Numbered from the stretch's first letter, positions 12,271 to 25,839 are shown. The stretch is 64,000 nt of DNA from Parapristionchus giblindavisi (GCA_943737045.1 CALSFV010000212.1:357001-421000); one strand, 5' to 3'. Numbers and translations are program-made. Notes: generated from the sequence alone by a model not told the origin.

Positions 12271-13508
12271 TTAGGCGACGACATAAATAACGCTCGTTTT
12301 TCACTCTCCAAAAAAATTATCATAATATTTTAACAAAGCATGATGGATTCTGGAAATATTCTCCGGTCGGATGGATGACCTACTGCCTTCTACCCGGCAG
12401 TTTATGGATCCATTCGTGATAACAGGACTGGGGCTAATTCCGGAAATAGGTGTCGAGTACGGTATGGATAGTGGTTTGAAGCTTTGCGCTTTGAGGAAGT
12501 GATGGAGCGCCGGGAAGAGGTGACAACCATAGTCGGCAAGGTCGGGTGAGTACGGAGGGTGGTGGAATATAATTCAGCCATATCCCGTTAGCTCAGCCTC
12601 GAGCATGGTCTTTTTGAAATTAGATCCGAGTGTCCTTCCCGCGTGATTGTTCGAGGTGGAGCCTTAGCATCCGCACCTGGAGAGTGTAGACATGTGTCGT
12701 GATAGTCGTACCCTCGGGAAGGAGTTCCAGGTACTCGACTCCCCGTGCCGAATACCAGATATACAAAATATCTTTTTGGCTGTGAAAATCGGGTTTGGGG
12801 GCATCTGCTGGCTATTCGCGCTGATCAAATCACAGTCTCCTTGGCTCTTCGTAATCGTAGAGCACCCACCTTTTATCACCGGTTATAACGTTGACCAGCC
12901 AAGCAAGCCGGCGACGTAGAGTTAGAAAAGTCTTTGCCATGTCCAGTCGGCGATCTTTGTCGTAGTCGGCTAGTACGTGGGGTAGACATCTTCCCTATTT
13001 TCACTTATTTCCGAGAGTGTGAAGACCATGTACCACAGTGCACTGGTTGACCCCAAGTGCCATTGCAATATCACCGGCATCGGGATACGGATCAGCCTCT
13101 ACCTCTTAGAGCAATCGATCGAGGCCGACTTCCACAGGGCAACCGGGTTGGTCTTCATCTTCGATGAAAAAGTCCTGTTTCTCGAATTTGACGACCCACT
13201 TTCTCATCGGTGTTATGTGAGGCATATTTGAGGGGTACACCTCTGGGGGCGAGGTTGGAAGTCAGGGCGTTTCAAGCTGGAGAGGAAGAGGAATAAAACA
13301 ACGTTGCGAATGTGAATTCCGTCGTGGCGAAATCGTGCGGTTTTCTCGCCTGGAGGACACGCGGAAACTGAATCGAAAACAACCGCAGGATATTCGAGGG
13401 ACAGCCTATCTAGTATAAACAGCATAGATGCTGGCAATAACAACAGAGCAAGAACGATGCGACTGAAGTTGAGACTAAAAAACGAGCGTTACTTATGTCG
13501 TCACCTAA
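12271..13508 (-). mobile_element. mariner-type transposon, degenerate
   Basis: The 1,238-bp element is bounded by TTAGGCGACGACATAAATAA and its near-perfect inverse (ending ...GTCGTCACCTAA), an inverted repeat of about 30 bp. It is flanked on both sides by TA, the duplication expected for the Tc1/mariner superfamily. The size and terminal sequence fit mariner. It encodes one broken transposase on the minus strand. Confidence 0.88.
12340..13290 (-). pseudogene. mariner transposase pseudogene
   Basis: Read on the minus strand, pieces of a mariner transposase follow one another: a helix-turn-helix region with MALGVNQCTV and DYDKDRRLDMAKTF, then TGDKRWVLYDYEEP around the first catalytic Asp, then ELLPEGTT, a decayed match to the QDNARPH region (reads QKDHARG), and PPYSPDLA near the C-terminus. 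In-frame stops interrupt it after LHTLGNK, in the YDYEEPRRL region and before the QDNARPH-like segment. Loss of the second catalytic motif and several stops make it inactive. Confidence 0.85.
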
Positions 13509-15089
13509 TAGATAATACAAAAAATTTCAAATTCACTGTCCCTGTATATCACGATTTCATTCCATTCCAGAATGTATTCTGCGATGTTGATGATCGCAGG
13601 TAGGAATATCTTCTAGCAACTTGAATAACTACTGGCGTAATATGTCTTTGAATGAATAAAACCGTAATAAGAATATCCACTTCCAGAATGAGGCTACAGC
13701 ATTTGTTCACTTTAGCGTAGATTTATAGTTAGACGTGGCATATGTGATTAAGATTAGATCAATCCTAACACCTTTTCATAAAAACACTTTTTAGCGTTTA
13801 GCGGTTTTTTACATGTTACATCACATTTAGACCGCGCAATGGAGAAATGGAAACTAATTAAGGAATGTCGAGTGGAAAGTGATAGATAGTTCAATGCAAA
13901 TTTTCCCCGGGCCAAAAAACAGGAAAGTGCCCTCACGGAACATTTATCAAAAGTAGACTCTAATGCGCATGGGAAAAAAAGCTCTTCCTACTTCCGATAG
14001 TCCCAAAACATTTACGCTTATCTTCATTCATATGTGCACGATTACACAATTCTTGAGTACGATAAGATCGATAGGGAGTTTGGAGTTTCCCATCAGTGTT
14101 CAATACCATTATTAAAAAGGTCGGGTTCATTTCCGGGCCTCGTCTTTCTTGTGCGTGACCCATAATAGATCAATCATACCACCAGTTCCTGCTAGACTCT
14201 ACTCTCCTTCGCACGTACACATCACTGCTTCTACGAGTTATCAACACCACACAAGAGGGAGAGGGAGAAAGAGGGAGAGGGAGAGAGAAAGGAAGAGATA
14301 GAGGGAGAGATAGTGGGAAAGGACGAGAGGTCGAAAATGAGTGAATGGAGTGAGAAATGAACGCGATTAGTAAAAAGCGATAAGGATGCAGGAGAGGACA
14401 GCGATGGAAACGTGACAGTGATAAGAAACATTTATTCCTGTCTCATTTTACTTCCAAAGTGTCCAGCCACTCCCCCATAATGGTCAACTTCGGATATCCG
14501 AAGATCCTGAAATATCACTGTTTTTTTATCTCGATGTAAAAAAATTCCTAGCAGCGTCTCATTGCGGTATTATTCGTCGAATTCCATTATCTATTAAACA
14601 TGAATTCCGTAACGAGACGGTGCTAGGAAATATGTAGTTCCCATATTGATAAGGATTTTTTATGGGTGTGAAATAATGACGGTTCATAGTGATACTGTAG
14701 CAGCCTAGGGCCTATTACTTATTGATCAATATTTATGCCAAGTGTATGCAGAATGGATTTTCTGCGAAAAATGTTCCAAGACTTTTATCTGAATGAGCTT
14801 CTTTGGTCGTAGCTCTTACCAATTGTTTACACCCTCTTCCTCGTTGTTACCCCTATAAAAATTGCATGGCGCCATCTCACATGTCTGGATCTATTGATAT
14901 TTTGTTATCCCTGAATTAATGAGCTCACCCACCTCACCTATTGGGTCAGACTTTGCCGTGTTGTTAAATCGTATATTCGTAGGATGCTATGATTCCATTA
15001 TTGAAATGACACTACTTACGAGTATGAAGCAAAAAAATCGATATTAATTCGATGATCTCTTTCACTTTCAGTAGAGTCGAACCGTAGCC
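13509..15089. other. Intergenic, no supported gene
   Basis: A minus-strand open stretch at 13960-14163 has a plausible composition (NPTFLIMVLNTDGKLQTPYR) but no exon partners, and I could not support it as a gene. The GA-rich block at 14251-14330 is low-complexity DNA. A likely trans-splice or 5' exon acceptor (CTTTCAG, ending about 15071) sits just before the lipase start. Confidence 0.5.
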
Positions 15090-18000
15090 ATGAACTCCCT
15101 CTTCGTTATCACTATAATCATCATTCTGGTCACGGTTACTGTAGTCTACGCTTATGAGAGGGAGTACTATGAAGAATCCTCGAATCCCAATCCGAGCTTC
15201 GGATCCTGGAGTGAAGTGCACGGACCGATCACAGATCATTTCGATCAATGGCTGCAGAGGTTTCATTTGATTCCTCAAATCATACATAACACAACATAAT
15301 TTATCAGGGGTCGCTTAGCTGCGCTGATCAGGGTTTAGGTTTATCTTCAGTTAGACTCCACCAATGTTGTTCCATTCTCTGCGTAATCTCGTCAAAAAAC
15401 ATAATATTAAGCTAATGATAGTTATGAATGTACAAATATAGGATTTCATGCATTAAAAGTAGGAGTAGATAATATTATAGGTCAAAGTAATAGTGTGTTT
15501 CATGGTGTTTGCTACGCAACGTCTAATCAATTTTGAAGCGATCACTCCGGTCACAACCTCTACGTTTCTCTCCCTTATTAGCCACAATATGACTAGGAAG
15601 AAGAATTTACGAATTAGATTGCAACACAATATCGTAAAGAATGTACCGAGATGAAGAGTCGAAGAGTAATCTGTAATTGTTGAAAATTGAGATATATTTT
15701 AGAAAAAGAACATGTAAATTTAAAAGTTCAAAATATCATATTTTTTGGCTATTCACAGTTTCTAGTTTCAGAAACGGCTACGAAGACATGGACTATGCTC
15801 AGCGCTATTTTGGACTCTATGGAAGCTATGGTGGAAGGACAAAAGCAACACAAAAGGTCAGTTAAACTCACAGTCATGTTTGTCGATGATCAATGGTTGC
15901 AAAAGAGCACAAAAAAGAGCACGTGAAGTGCATCAGGCAAAGTCCACTGCACAGTCTATTGCTACAGTGTATCATACTCTAAAAATGATCGCTCACTAAG
16001 TAAACCCGATAATCTTTCCCCGCTTGCTTATCTGGTTTTCGATGGAAATGGACTTGAGAATAGCAATGATATCGTTCCTCTGCACTAGGATGTAGTAATG
16101 GAGTGAAATCACCTTGGAGAGAAGATAAGAGTTTTTTTCTTCCTGTACGATTGCCACGTCTTCCTCTTCACAATAATACCTGTCATTCAAATGTGAGTAA
16201 CCCGAGTGGTTTTCCAAAAGCTACATATGGTGGATCGACATTGGGATCCGGTTTAGGGTTGTTCGGAAAAAATCGGAATTTTCCGACAAAATTTTCGGAA
16301 AAATTGTGCTTGATTGATTGATCATTATTATATTGTATTGCACTTATTAATAATATATTACATATATCTACGTCATCAATCACAAAAAAGCACATTTCAA
16401 AGCGCACTGACCCTTTGATCTTTCTAGTCTGTCAGTCGTTTCGGTCTCTTCTGTCCAAGAAGCCCTCAAACTCAATATAATCCTTCGTTCTTTTATCGGC
16501 TTATTTGTACTGATGACGAATTGAGCATTCCATGGCCATCATTGATGTGAACAAAGTCACGTAGGTCAGTCATCTAGCTAGAGACCAACAGTTGTGATCA
16601 TTGAACTATGATATTGAGTTACGTAGTGATGAAGCGATCTATGAGCTTTGCAGTCCTTTATACTCCACTAGGTCGGATAAATGAGAACTTACTGGATGAG
16701 AACTATTTCATATGAGAGACAAGTGGATAAACAAAGTGTGCAGATCGTTTTCATCCAATCGGTTCTCATCCGCCCTTTCTACAGTTTCTATCACAATAGT
16801 TCAGTTCAGAAAGTATCCAAAAGATAACAGCTGATGCAGCCATACCTTAAGGAGCTATGATTGCTACGTGGGTTATTAACTTCAACTTTAATGGACTGTT
16901 TTCTGGATTCTACTGCGCAGATGTTGAAAGAGCATAAAGATTTATTGTTAGCAATATGATTCAATCGATAGAAGTACGACGATAAGCCATTGATTCATGA
17001 AGTCCCCCTGACATGACTCATGTGCGAACGTGACAAATATCATTATTAGTATTATTATTGCTGTTATTGCTAGTATTAACAACTGATGCATGTAGCAACA
17101 AGAGTTCTCCACGTTATGCATTATTATAACAAGAAACATCATGCATGTCACCTTCTGGGAGGGGTTTCTCAAACGGGTTTCTTATCTTTAGATGGACTCT
17201 GAGGGCTTGTGTGCTATGATCAATAAACAGACTAGACACGCCACACAGACCAAAGCAGAATGACTGATATGGTGCTATACCCTCACTTATTCCATGACAG
17301 ATGATATGATATAATATGGTTAAGAGTTGGACTCGTGACCCTGGTCATTAGAAATATATTTTATTACATTGACCTGTAACGTTTGAAAATAAAATGCCGG
17401 CATATTGACGAAATGGTCAAAGCTATATGAAATATGAGAAATGTAAAGGTTTACATCTCGTTATTCATGGATCACGAAGTCCTGGGGCATAACACTACTA
17501 GGATATGAAAGTAACTTAATCAATTTCAGATTCATCACACTCCAATCGTATTCATACATGGAAACGAGGACGGAGCCCTTGCTGTTCCGGGGAATTATAC
17601 ATCCGGATCGAGTGCGCAGATTCAATATTTTATAGTGAGAAATTATGGTCCCTTCCGAACACCGCTATTAGTTTCAAATTTACATATCTTTCATGCTCAT
17701 TCTGCCATGGTGGAATAAGTTTCATGTATTAGACAAAAGGGAATGCGAATGCGATTATTTGATGCTTTCCGTTTTCTGTCCAAAACATTTAACTATCATA
17801 GAATGAACACACAATATCAGCTCTCAATTACAAATATCTGCAAATATATTTAAGTGTGAAGTACACTTCGTTAGTTTTTTTTTATTCAGAGTCAAGGATA
17901 CACATCGGCTGAATTGTATGTGACTACGTGGGGTCAGCGAGACGACCGATATGCAATGGAAAAGTATTTTTCATTCATTTATTTATTTGTTTATTTATTT

Positions 18001-20255
18001 ACTTACTTACTTATTTATCCGTCAAAAGAATGATTTAACGGTTGAAATAGGATGAAATCACGACACATTTATTCCGGTTCAGTTTAGCGTTTTACATAAT
18101 CACCGCTTATTAAATACTCACCAAAAGCTAATTTGGCCTTCCGCTCTGGCCACACGCTCTCGCAGAGAGTGAGAGAGTGTGGACAGAGCGGATAGTTACA
18201 AATAAGCTTGGAATGTACATTTAAAGGTGACTGTAATCAATGCGTTGTTCCATTGTACCTTTGAGATCAATATCAATCTTTGATATCAAGTGATCACAAA
18301 TGAGCAAATTTGATCTTTAGATGACCTTTATCATGCACACTCTATTTTCGTCAGGTGTAGGTATCGGATACTAAACGTGCTATCACTTCCCAACAGCTGA
18401 TTAAAGTTTTGACTCCGCACAAAAACTGATAATATGGGCATTTCCATCGAAAAATCAGGAAGAAATATCGCAGGGTCAAATAGAATTGATCCTTGCTATA
18501 ATAAAGAAAGGTAAAGGTATAACCCGTTATTCAAGGCACACGAAGTCTTGCGGGTGTTCACTGCTAGCCAATAATCATATACTTGTTAAAATGTGAATAG
18601 TTTTTTTTAAAAAATAAATATACTTTAATTTAATCAATCTTCATTATTTCAGTGATCACAGCTGTGCAATGTTGTCGAGATTGAGACGATTTATAGAAGC
18701 TGTTATGGTTTACACAGAATCGAGGTATGCTTATGACCTTTTGCCTAGTGTACAATACGTCCAGTCTGGGCCGTACTTTGATTAGTGACGATTCTATCAC
18801 CGGAATGTTTTATATTAACATTATACTTTTTTAAGATATTATTTATTATCCTTTTCAGATGGATCAACGTGATTTCCCACTCGATGGGAGTGACTGTGGC
18901 CCGAAAGGTTGTTAAAGGAGGAAAGATCGAACAAAATGATGGAGGTTCGTTAATTGATCTTTGATCTTTTTTTGCATTTTTGTAAACACGAAAACACATT
19001 CTATGTGCTTTATAGACTCGAATATGAAATAGTGCTTGACGAAAAATATATCTTCGATTCTTATATTATTTATTATATTATATTATTCTTATATTATTTA
19101 TGTTATTAATTATATCATCGATGTTTATAGTCTCGTGTGATCTCGGTCCCCCATTGACAAACAAGGTCGGCGTCTTCATAGGGATCGCCGGTGCCAATTA
19201 TGGAATGTGTCCTTGCCAAGGACCATTTGCACTGTTGAAGACTTGCAGCAAAAAGGTTCGTCTTTACTTATTATAACCGTCTTTTGTACTCTATTTAAAG
19301 GTGGGAAATAAAAAAAGTTATTTTCAGTAATAGTTTTTATCAAAATTGGAAAGTAGCAGCTATGATTGTTTTTTTCGATGCTTGCAGAATGGTTTCTGGC
19401 CGGGTGATCAATGCGGTTCGAATCATCTGAAATGTCACTCGAACGACTTGGAATTGCCTTGTGAAGTTGACGACTACAGGTAGGTTCGATTAAGAATTAT
19501 CCAACGTGTCTGCTTGAGAGAGTTTGTAGTAAGATGACCTTTATCTGTATGACAACCTAACTCTGATTGAGATAGAATTTGAAAAGTAGAACTATGCTAA
19601 CAATAAAGTTAATTTCAGTCATCTCCTGAAAGAAATGAATGAAGATGGTATCAGAGAAGGACAGTTTGTGTATTCGTTTTGGACTCTCAGTAAGTCATTC
19701 AATACTGTTATTATTGAGAATTTTCCCAGCTGAATCATACATTATATATTACAAATAATTAAATTAATAGTATTAATAGATGTAAAGCATGCATGCACTT
19801 TAAATGTAATTTTTTTTAAATAAATAAGATAATAATGTGCCCTAAAGGTCAATCAAGATTTCAATTTTTGTTCGATCGATGCCTTTTTACAGATGACGAC
19901 ATAATCCCTAATAGCGCTCGTGTATGGGGACGGCCAACGTCAATCATTCCAAACGGAGATCATGTCTTTATCTTTCAAAATCACACACATATGCAGGCTA
20001 AAGTGAGCTCTATTCTTGATCTTTGATCTTTGGACTTTGGTTTTTTAGGAGCTCACAGGAGCTCAACAACGGGAGTTGCTAGCCCCTTATGAGAAGTATC
20101 AGCGTCAACGGTCATATAGCTACTGTTTATTATATCTCCTTATTCTTCTTCTCATTGGAATCGTCATTTTGCGGGTACGAATCATGCACAACCGGCCAAT
20201 AGTTATTCTACGCTTCCGGTACGAATTCCCGGATGCGGCTATCCATATTATCTAA
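15090..20255 (+). CDS. LIPS-like class 2 lipase with C-terminal membrane segment
   Basis: Predicted triacylglycerol-lipase fold protein of the nematode LIPS / Lipase_2 (EstA/LipB) family, about 398 residues. Exons: 15090-15259, 15772-15856, 17530-17634, 17890-17963, 18653-18724, 18859-18944, 19131-19255, 19388-19479, 19619-19689, 19893-20002 and 20049-20255; all phases agree. The start gives a hydrophobic signal peptide (FVITIIIILVTVTVVYA). Motifs: PIVFIHGNEDGA (oxyanion region), SAELYVTTWG, DHSCAML, nucleophile SHSMG, GIAGANYG with many Cys, and NGFWPGDQCG. The last exon adds a hydrophobic stretch (YCLLYLLILLLIGIVIL) and a short basic tail, which suggests membrane anchoring instead of free secretion. 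Role in fat digestion or mobilisation is inferred from family. The 15857-17529 intron is long and I saw no extra exon there. Confidence 0.88.
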
Positions 20256-20879
20256 ATATTTCCCGGTCTTTGTACTTTTCTAACGTGTCATTACATCCCA
20301 TTGCGTAATTATACAAACTGCCTTGCCTTTCCACACCTGTAACATAGTTTCCATTTACGTGCTTGTATCTATATTGTGTCATCGTTCCTAATTATCGATT
20401 GATTGAGGTCTAAGGAGGACAGAGTCCCTGAAGATTACGGTACCCATCTCTCGTGTCAAGAACCAGATAAAGAGCTTATTCATTCTGTTTTTCAGCAGTA
20501 GAGCACGGTATTGTAATAAAAATAAAAAGTGCGCACTGAAAACTGTACCTGACAATGAGCTCTGTTAAAAGCGCACACCGAGTAAATTTTGCTCTCAGCA
20601 TTGGCAAAACTCTCTCGAAGAGAATGAGAGCGAGAGTGTTGCCTGGCCGGAGAGTTTCACATGAGCTTGGGGTGTTTCTTTGTTCTACTATTTTTATAGA
20701 TAAACATCAAATGTAAATAAAAATATTTCGTGAATCAAACGATACAAAGCGCACTATGACCAAATTCATTTTACAATAAAGACTTAACCAATAAGAGATT
20801 AATGAAAAATCTTTCATTTCATCGTTTTATTCGTTCATTTGTCGTATGTTCTTTCGTCCTGAGCAGTCGACCTTCGTTC

Positions 20880-23532
20880 ATGGATGATTCGAACCCTGCA
20901 GAGGGATCTCCACCACAAGACACCCCAACGAATCAAGACGACACCAATTCCAAGTATGTCATTCTCAGCACTGTTTAGCATTATTTCTTTGTTTTCAGAA
21001 ATGGCAACAAGAAAGACAAGAAAAAGGTAAATTCATGGTGATGAGCATGTGATCTGTAATCTTCGATCCACTCTCTGAACTTATTCGTTTGCGAAGTCAA
21101 AGCAATGAGATGTGGTCAGAACGGTGATTTTCAGATTCGGTCTGGAAAACAATTGATAGCCAAAATGATCAAATGTCACGCACATCGGAAATACGGAGAG
21201 CACTTGGTAATTTCAGCCTTACTTTTGAAAACGTCTAAGCATTTCAAATACTCAAATCCGAAGAATGAGTTTCGAGGATTTTTTGTAATTTGTTTAGAAT
21301 AGATTGTTGTCTATTGATCTACTCGTATATGAGGCCGTTTGTGTAAGAGTCGGACAAATCTGGGGGAGGGTTGGCACAGGCCAAAAATTTTAATACCCTC
21401 AAAACTTGTGTATAGGGGTTATCTACTATGCAGATGAAAGCTTTATCGACGGAGATAAGGGCTCAAAATACATCGTTAGAATCCTCTCGTCACGCCGGTT
21501 CGAACTGTCATACTCGCTAGGCTCGCAACCGTCTCAATCAAAATTTCCAATAGACGACCTTTCGGAAAATTTTCAAAACAAATGAAGTAGACAGCCATCA
21601 TCGCCATCGAATTCTGTCCCAGGAGCCCAATTTTCATACCTCTAGCTCTACCATGGACCGAGAACGGATTGAAAACGTGATTATACCGTAATCGTGATTA
21701 TACCCAGGGCGTTGCGGGACCACTAGAGCCGAAATGACTATGCACATCTTCATCAGCGAGGTCGATAACCCCTGTACTCAAGTTTTGAGGGTATTAATAT
21801 TTTTGGCCTGTGCCAACCCTTGTTCGACTCTTACGCAAACGGCCTCATATCTACTCTTTTCGTCCGAACAACCCTGTTAATACTGATTTATTGAATAAAA
21901 TAAGTAGTTTTTTTCCTAAAATTGCAGATGAATTATCGTTACCAAGATGTCGTTAGAGTGCTAATCATTGTTAAAGAAGTCTTGAAAGAAGAACCGATGA
22001 TGGTTACTTGCCCACTGCCTTGTGTCATTGTTGGCGATCTTCATGGACAGGTCATTTGATCTTTGATCTTTGGTCATTGTTGATCTTTGATCTTTGGTCA
22101 TTATTGATCTTTGATATCCACAGTTTCCGGATCTCATTCGGGTCTTTCAATTATTCAGTGAAGGCGAATCAATCGGATACCATAAGCAGCGCTATGTCTT
22201 CCTTGGGGACTATGTCGATCGGTTAATCGATCTTTTATCTTTGATCTTTAGTCTTTGAACTGTGATCCTTTCAGTGGAGAACAGTCGATGGAGACGATAA
22301 TCATGTTATTTCTGTTGAAGATTCGATTTCGAAAGCTGGTTTGATACTTCATGAAGATGATCAAAGATCAAAGATCTACAATTGCAGTTCTTCCTGCTCC
22401 GAGGGAATCACGAATGCAAAGCTATCAATCGTGTGTATGGTTTTCAGGCCGAACTGACCGAACGATTCACACAGGTTGAAAGAGATCAAAGATCAAAGAT
22501 CAAAGATCATATATTTGTTCAGGAAGAAGCAACATATCTGTTTCATATGTTCAATGAGGCCTTCACATACATGCCTCTAGTTTGTATAGTTGGTACGTCA
22601 TTTACAAATTCAATTTTAGTAACTACTAATGGCGACTCAGGTGGAACCATCTTCTGTTGCCATGGTGGGATTTCACCGAAACTGACCAAATTAGAGGATA
22701 TTAATAAGGTGTCTAATTGATCTTTGATCTTTGATCTTTGATCTATGTCAGATTCCTAAACCATTGGTTGATCCGAGTACCAGCGAGCTGGCTACCGATC
22801 TACTCTGGGCAGACCCAATGATTGGATGTAAAGGGTACGGTAGTTACGGTACGACCGGGTTATGGTAGTGTTTCGTCAAGTATCACAGTATCAACTGAAT
22901 TATTCAAATCGCACCAGAGTACGGTATCAACGAGAGTCACCGTAATCCTTTCAGAACACGACCTAACCAGGTTCGTGGAGTGAGCATTCACTTTGGCGAG
23001 AATGCTCTTGACGAGTTTCTCACTCGTCTAGGTCTTAAAATGGTTGTCAGGGGACATCAGGTTTGATCTTTGATCTTTCATCATGCAACAACCGAGAGAT
23101 CAAAGATCATATTTGTAGATGATGATGAATGGATTCAACTTCTTCCACGAAAAGAAGCTGATTACCATATTCACTGCTGCTTCGTACTATCCTGATAAGG
23201 TATACATGCTCTGAATAAAAACTGAGAGAGGGCAATTTTTTCCACCATTCAGTTTTTTGATACTGCTCATTTTTACACTTTACAGCCGAACCATGGTGCA
23301 GTCATGTACTTTGACGACGTAGGCAGAATTGGTTTCAAGATACTCGTTCCTAAATCAGGTGAGATTACAGACCAAAGACCAAAGATTAGAGATCAAAGAT
23401 CAAAGATCATTTTCAGATGGTGTAAAGATATTCCGAGGAGAACATGACGAGGCAAATGAAAAGGATATTGGATTTGTTCAGTCGGCAGACGAGATCAAAA
23501 ACCCTCAACCACTGTTACCACAGTCGAAGTAG
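20880..23532 (+). CDS. PP1-like Ser/Thr protein phosphatase, complete
   Basis: Fourteen exons join in phase: 20880-20953, 20999-21026, 21135-21206, 21928-22050, 22124-22221, 22275-22338, 22388-22474, 22523-22592, 22641-22708, 22752-22834, 22955-23060, 23119-23199, 23286-23358 and 23417-23532, for 380 residues. The N-terminus is acidic then Lys-rich (NGNKKDKKK), and the catalytic core follows with GDLHGQ, GDYVDR, RGNHE, CHGG, LLWADP and RGHQ. All metal ligands are conserved; the usual RAHQ is RGHQ and the usual SAPNYC is AASYYP, so active-site flanks diverge from canonical PP1. The intron before exon 4 contains a GAGGCC foldback copy. GATCTTT/GATCAAA runs lie in most other introns. AATAAA occurs at about 23592. 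A nematode-expanded PP1-like phosphatase, possibly tissue-restricted, is inferred. Confidence 0.88.
21331..21846. mobile_element. GAGGCC foldback element inside phosphatase intron
   Basis: GAGGCCGTTTGTGTAAGAG at the left is mirrored by CTCTTACGCAAACGGCCTC at the right. The interior matches parts of 9475-10438, but the element is shorter (516 bp). It lies in intron 3 of the gene at 20880-23532 without touching the splice sites. Confidence 0.75.
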
Positions 23533-23898
23533 AGAAATGGAAGAGAAGAATAGAAAATGATGAACGAACATCCATCAAATAATGTTAGCCAATAAAGATT
23601 CTGATAAGAATTTGTATTTGATGAAGAATCCCTAGAGATGGGATACATTTAAAAGTTGTGATAAAGATAAAAGCACTAACAGTAAATATACTCATTGAGG
23701 AGGGTTGGAAGAAAATGAGGATGGTGGACTACAATTCGACCATTATCCGTGGAGATGGGAAAGTGACAATTTTATTGAAATAATCCATAATCATTGTTTT
23801 ATGTCGAAAAATCGAAAATTAGTAATCAAAGAGGCGAGGAAAGGTTTATCAAATGAGGAATCGAATCGAAAAAATAACTTATTGTTAGTCGTATTTAT

Positions 23899-24218
23899 TA
23901 GAGATCCGCAAACGTGCATTTGAACGACCGTTTCGGTATTGTTCGATATTAAAATGATGAAAAGTAAATCAGCGCCATTTTGATAAATAATACCGTGCAA
24001 TGTCGTGCATTGGGGCATCATTTCAAGCCATTTTCAGACTTTATATCGGTTGTTTTTAACCGTAAATTAAATGGAAACAAATGAGAATGAGTCGACTTGG
24101 CACGAATAATTTTTTTAATTATCATATTTATAACGTGCGCGCGATTTCTCATTCATTATGATAGTGAGAAATCGTTTCTGAAGTAAATACTAGAGATCCG
24201 CACGTTTGCGGATCTCTA
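23899..24218. mobile_element. hAT-like MITE with 8-bp target duplication
   Basis: The 320-bp element starts TAGAGATCCGCAAACGTGC and ends with the inverse GCACGTTTGCGGATCTCTA. It is flanked by the exact 8-bp repeat GTATTTAT (23891-23898 and 24219-24226), which is diagnostic of hAT-type insertion. The right 40 bp also fold on themselves as a perfect hairpin (24187-24226). There is no transposase. The ORFs spanning it are not genes. No other gene is seen from 23533 to 24956. Confidence 0.85.
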
Positions 24219-25643
24219 GTATTTATTGTGCGACAATCCAATACCAGCCTAGTACTGTCCAGTATACACCAATTCATTGCGCATTAGTCCCAACCATCCA
24301 GAGATCAAAGATCAAATAGCCCAATGATAAACCCAATATACACCTTACCGAAGAGTTCATTATATTCCTAAACGGTTGGCATACTTGAAAAATATCGATT
24401 TTAATATCTCGACTTCACGATGCTTTGATCTATGGTCTTTATACCGAAAATCCGCGATCCATATTGGTCTACAAACGTGTTTGAATTAATGTAAAACCGA
24501 TATAGCGAAATCTCCTACGATTTTTGTTCTGTCCTTTGAAAATTTTGATTTATTTTTTCTTTCATTCGTATCTTGTATATCACCCTCACAAACTGCATAC
24601 CTCCATTTTTAGAGCATTTCTAAACATTATATTGCAATTTACATTTTTTTTAAATTGTTTAGACAATTTTCTGTCTAGCACCATTGGTAAATTATTCATC
24701 AATATTCTGTTCAAAAGTCAGGAAAAATGAACAATAGGCGAATATGTAAAACGAGGAGAGTATTTTCTTTTCTTCATTTTTTAAACTTTTGAACATCACA
24801 TAGCCAACTTCTTTGTCCTTGTCTGTTATATATTATTGAAAGTATTCCCTGGCCTACATCATTCATTCAATTCTTGTCTGAGTCTAATTTCCCAAAAAAA
24901 GTAAATTTAAATTTTGGTATTTATAGAGAATGCCTAGATAAAAGGACAAGCTGTCTGGTATTTCGAAACGTAAAGTCTACTTAAACTACGTCACAGACTT
25001 GAAGTAGACTTTAAAACGCACTCTCCCTAACAGCGGAGGGGTGGTGACAGGGGGAGGGCACAAAGTTTCAAAATCGTCCTAGACCGTTCATATTTGGTGG
25101 TTAGAGTCCCTAGGGGTGGGATACACTTCAGCCAAAAAATTGACCCGAAATATCGATTTTTGATCTACCAAAAGTGAAAAATTCAAAATGATTTTTTCCA
25201 ATCGTGTCATATATCATTCGAAAGAGCGTTGAAAGTTATGTAAAACTGACAAGTTTCAAAAGATTTGGTTGAATAGTTTTTGAGAAAAATCCGATTTTCC
25301 GAAAAAAAGCCAGATTTTTTTCCTTTCGTTAAATAGCAGACTACTTTCCCATCATTTCTTGTCTCTGGGCATTTGATATCTTATGTAAAAATGGATGGGC
25401 TATCCGAATATCATACTCATTTTAACCATCTCCATGACGGAACATGAGATATTGGCAAAAAATTAGCTCATTTTTAGCGTTACAATCCTCGACGCGGGTT
25501 CGAATCCCGCCTCGGGCGAAAATTTTTGCAAACTTTTTCTAGTTTCATTTTGGCTTCTAATCGACTTTTTTTCGTTCCTTGGACTTTTTAAATGTTCTTC
25601 TGATCAAGCAATATCTAAAATGCAATGTTCTGAAGGTGTAAGT

Positions 25644-25839
25644 CATAGGTGAGCGCGCGAAAACGAAAAATTTTTGCGCATAGCCTTGCTTTAATATATG
25701 GGCCTTGCGCATAGCCTTGCCTCGCAAGAATTGGAAAAATTCCAGTCGAATTCGTCAAAAAAAAAATAGAAATGCGCACAGCCTTGCATCCCCCTTCCCC
25801 GGTTTGCGCACAGCCATTCCTCCAGCGTGCCCACCTATG
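25644..25839. mobile_element. CATAGGTGGGC-family MITE
   Basis: CATAGGTGAGC at the left and GCCCACCTATG at the right enclose several GCGCATAGCCTTGC / GGTTTGCGCACAGCC units. It lies exactly at the junction of the left arm and the spacer of the 2.1 kb foldback and, unlike other copies, lacks matching flanks, so the junction was probably rearranged. Confidence 0.7.

Noticed and set aside
25480..25515. A functional tRNA gene
   Set aside because: The T arm is perfect, but no 5' acceptor strand pairs with TCGGGCG and the anticodon arm is not formed.
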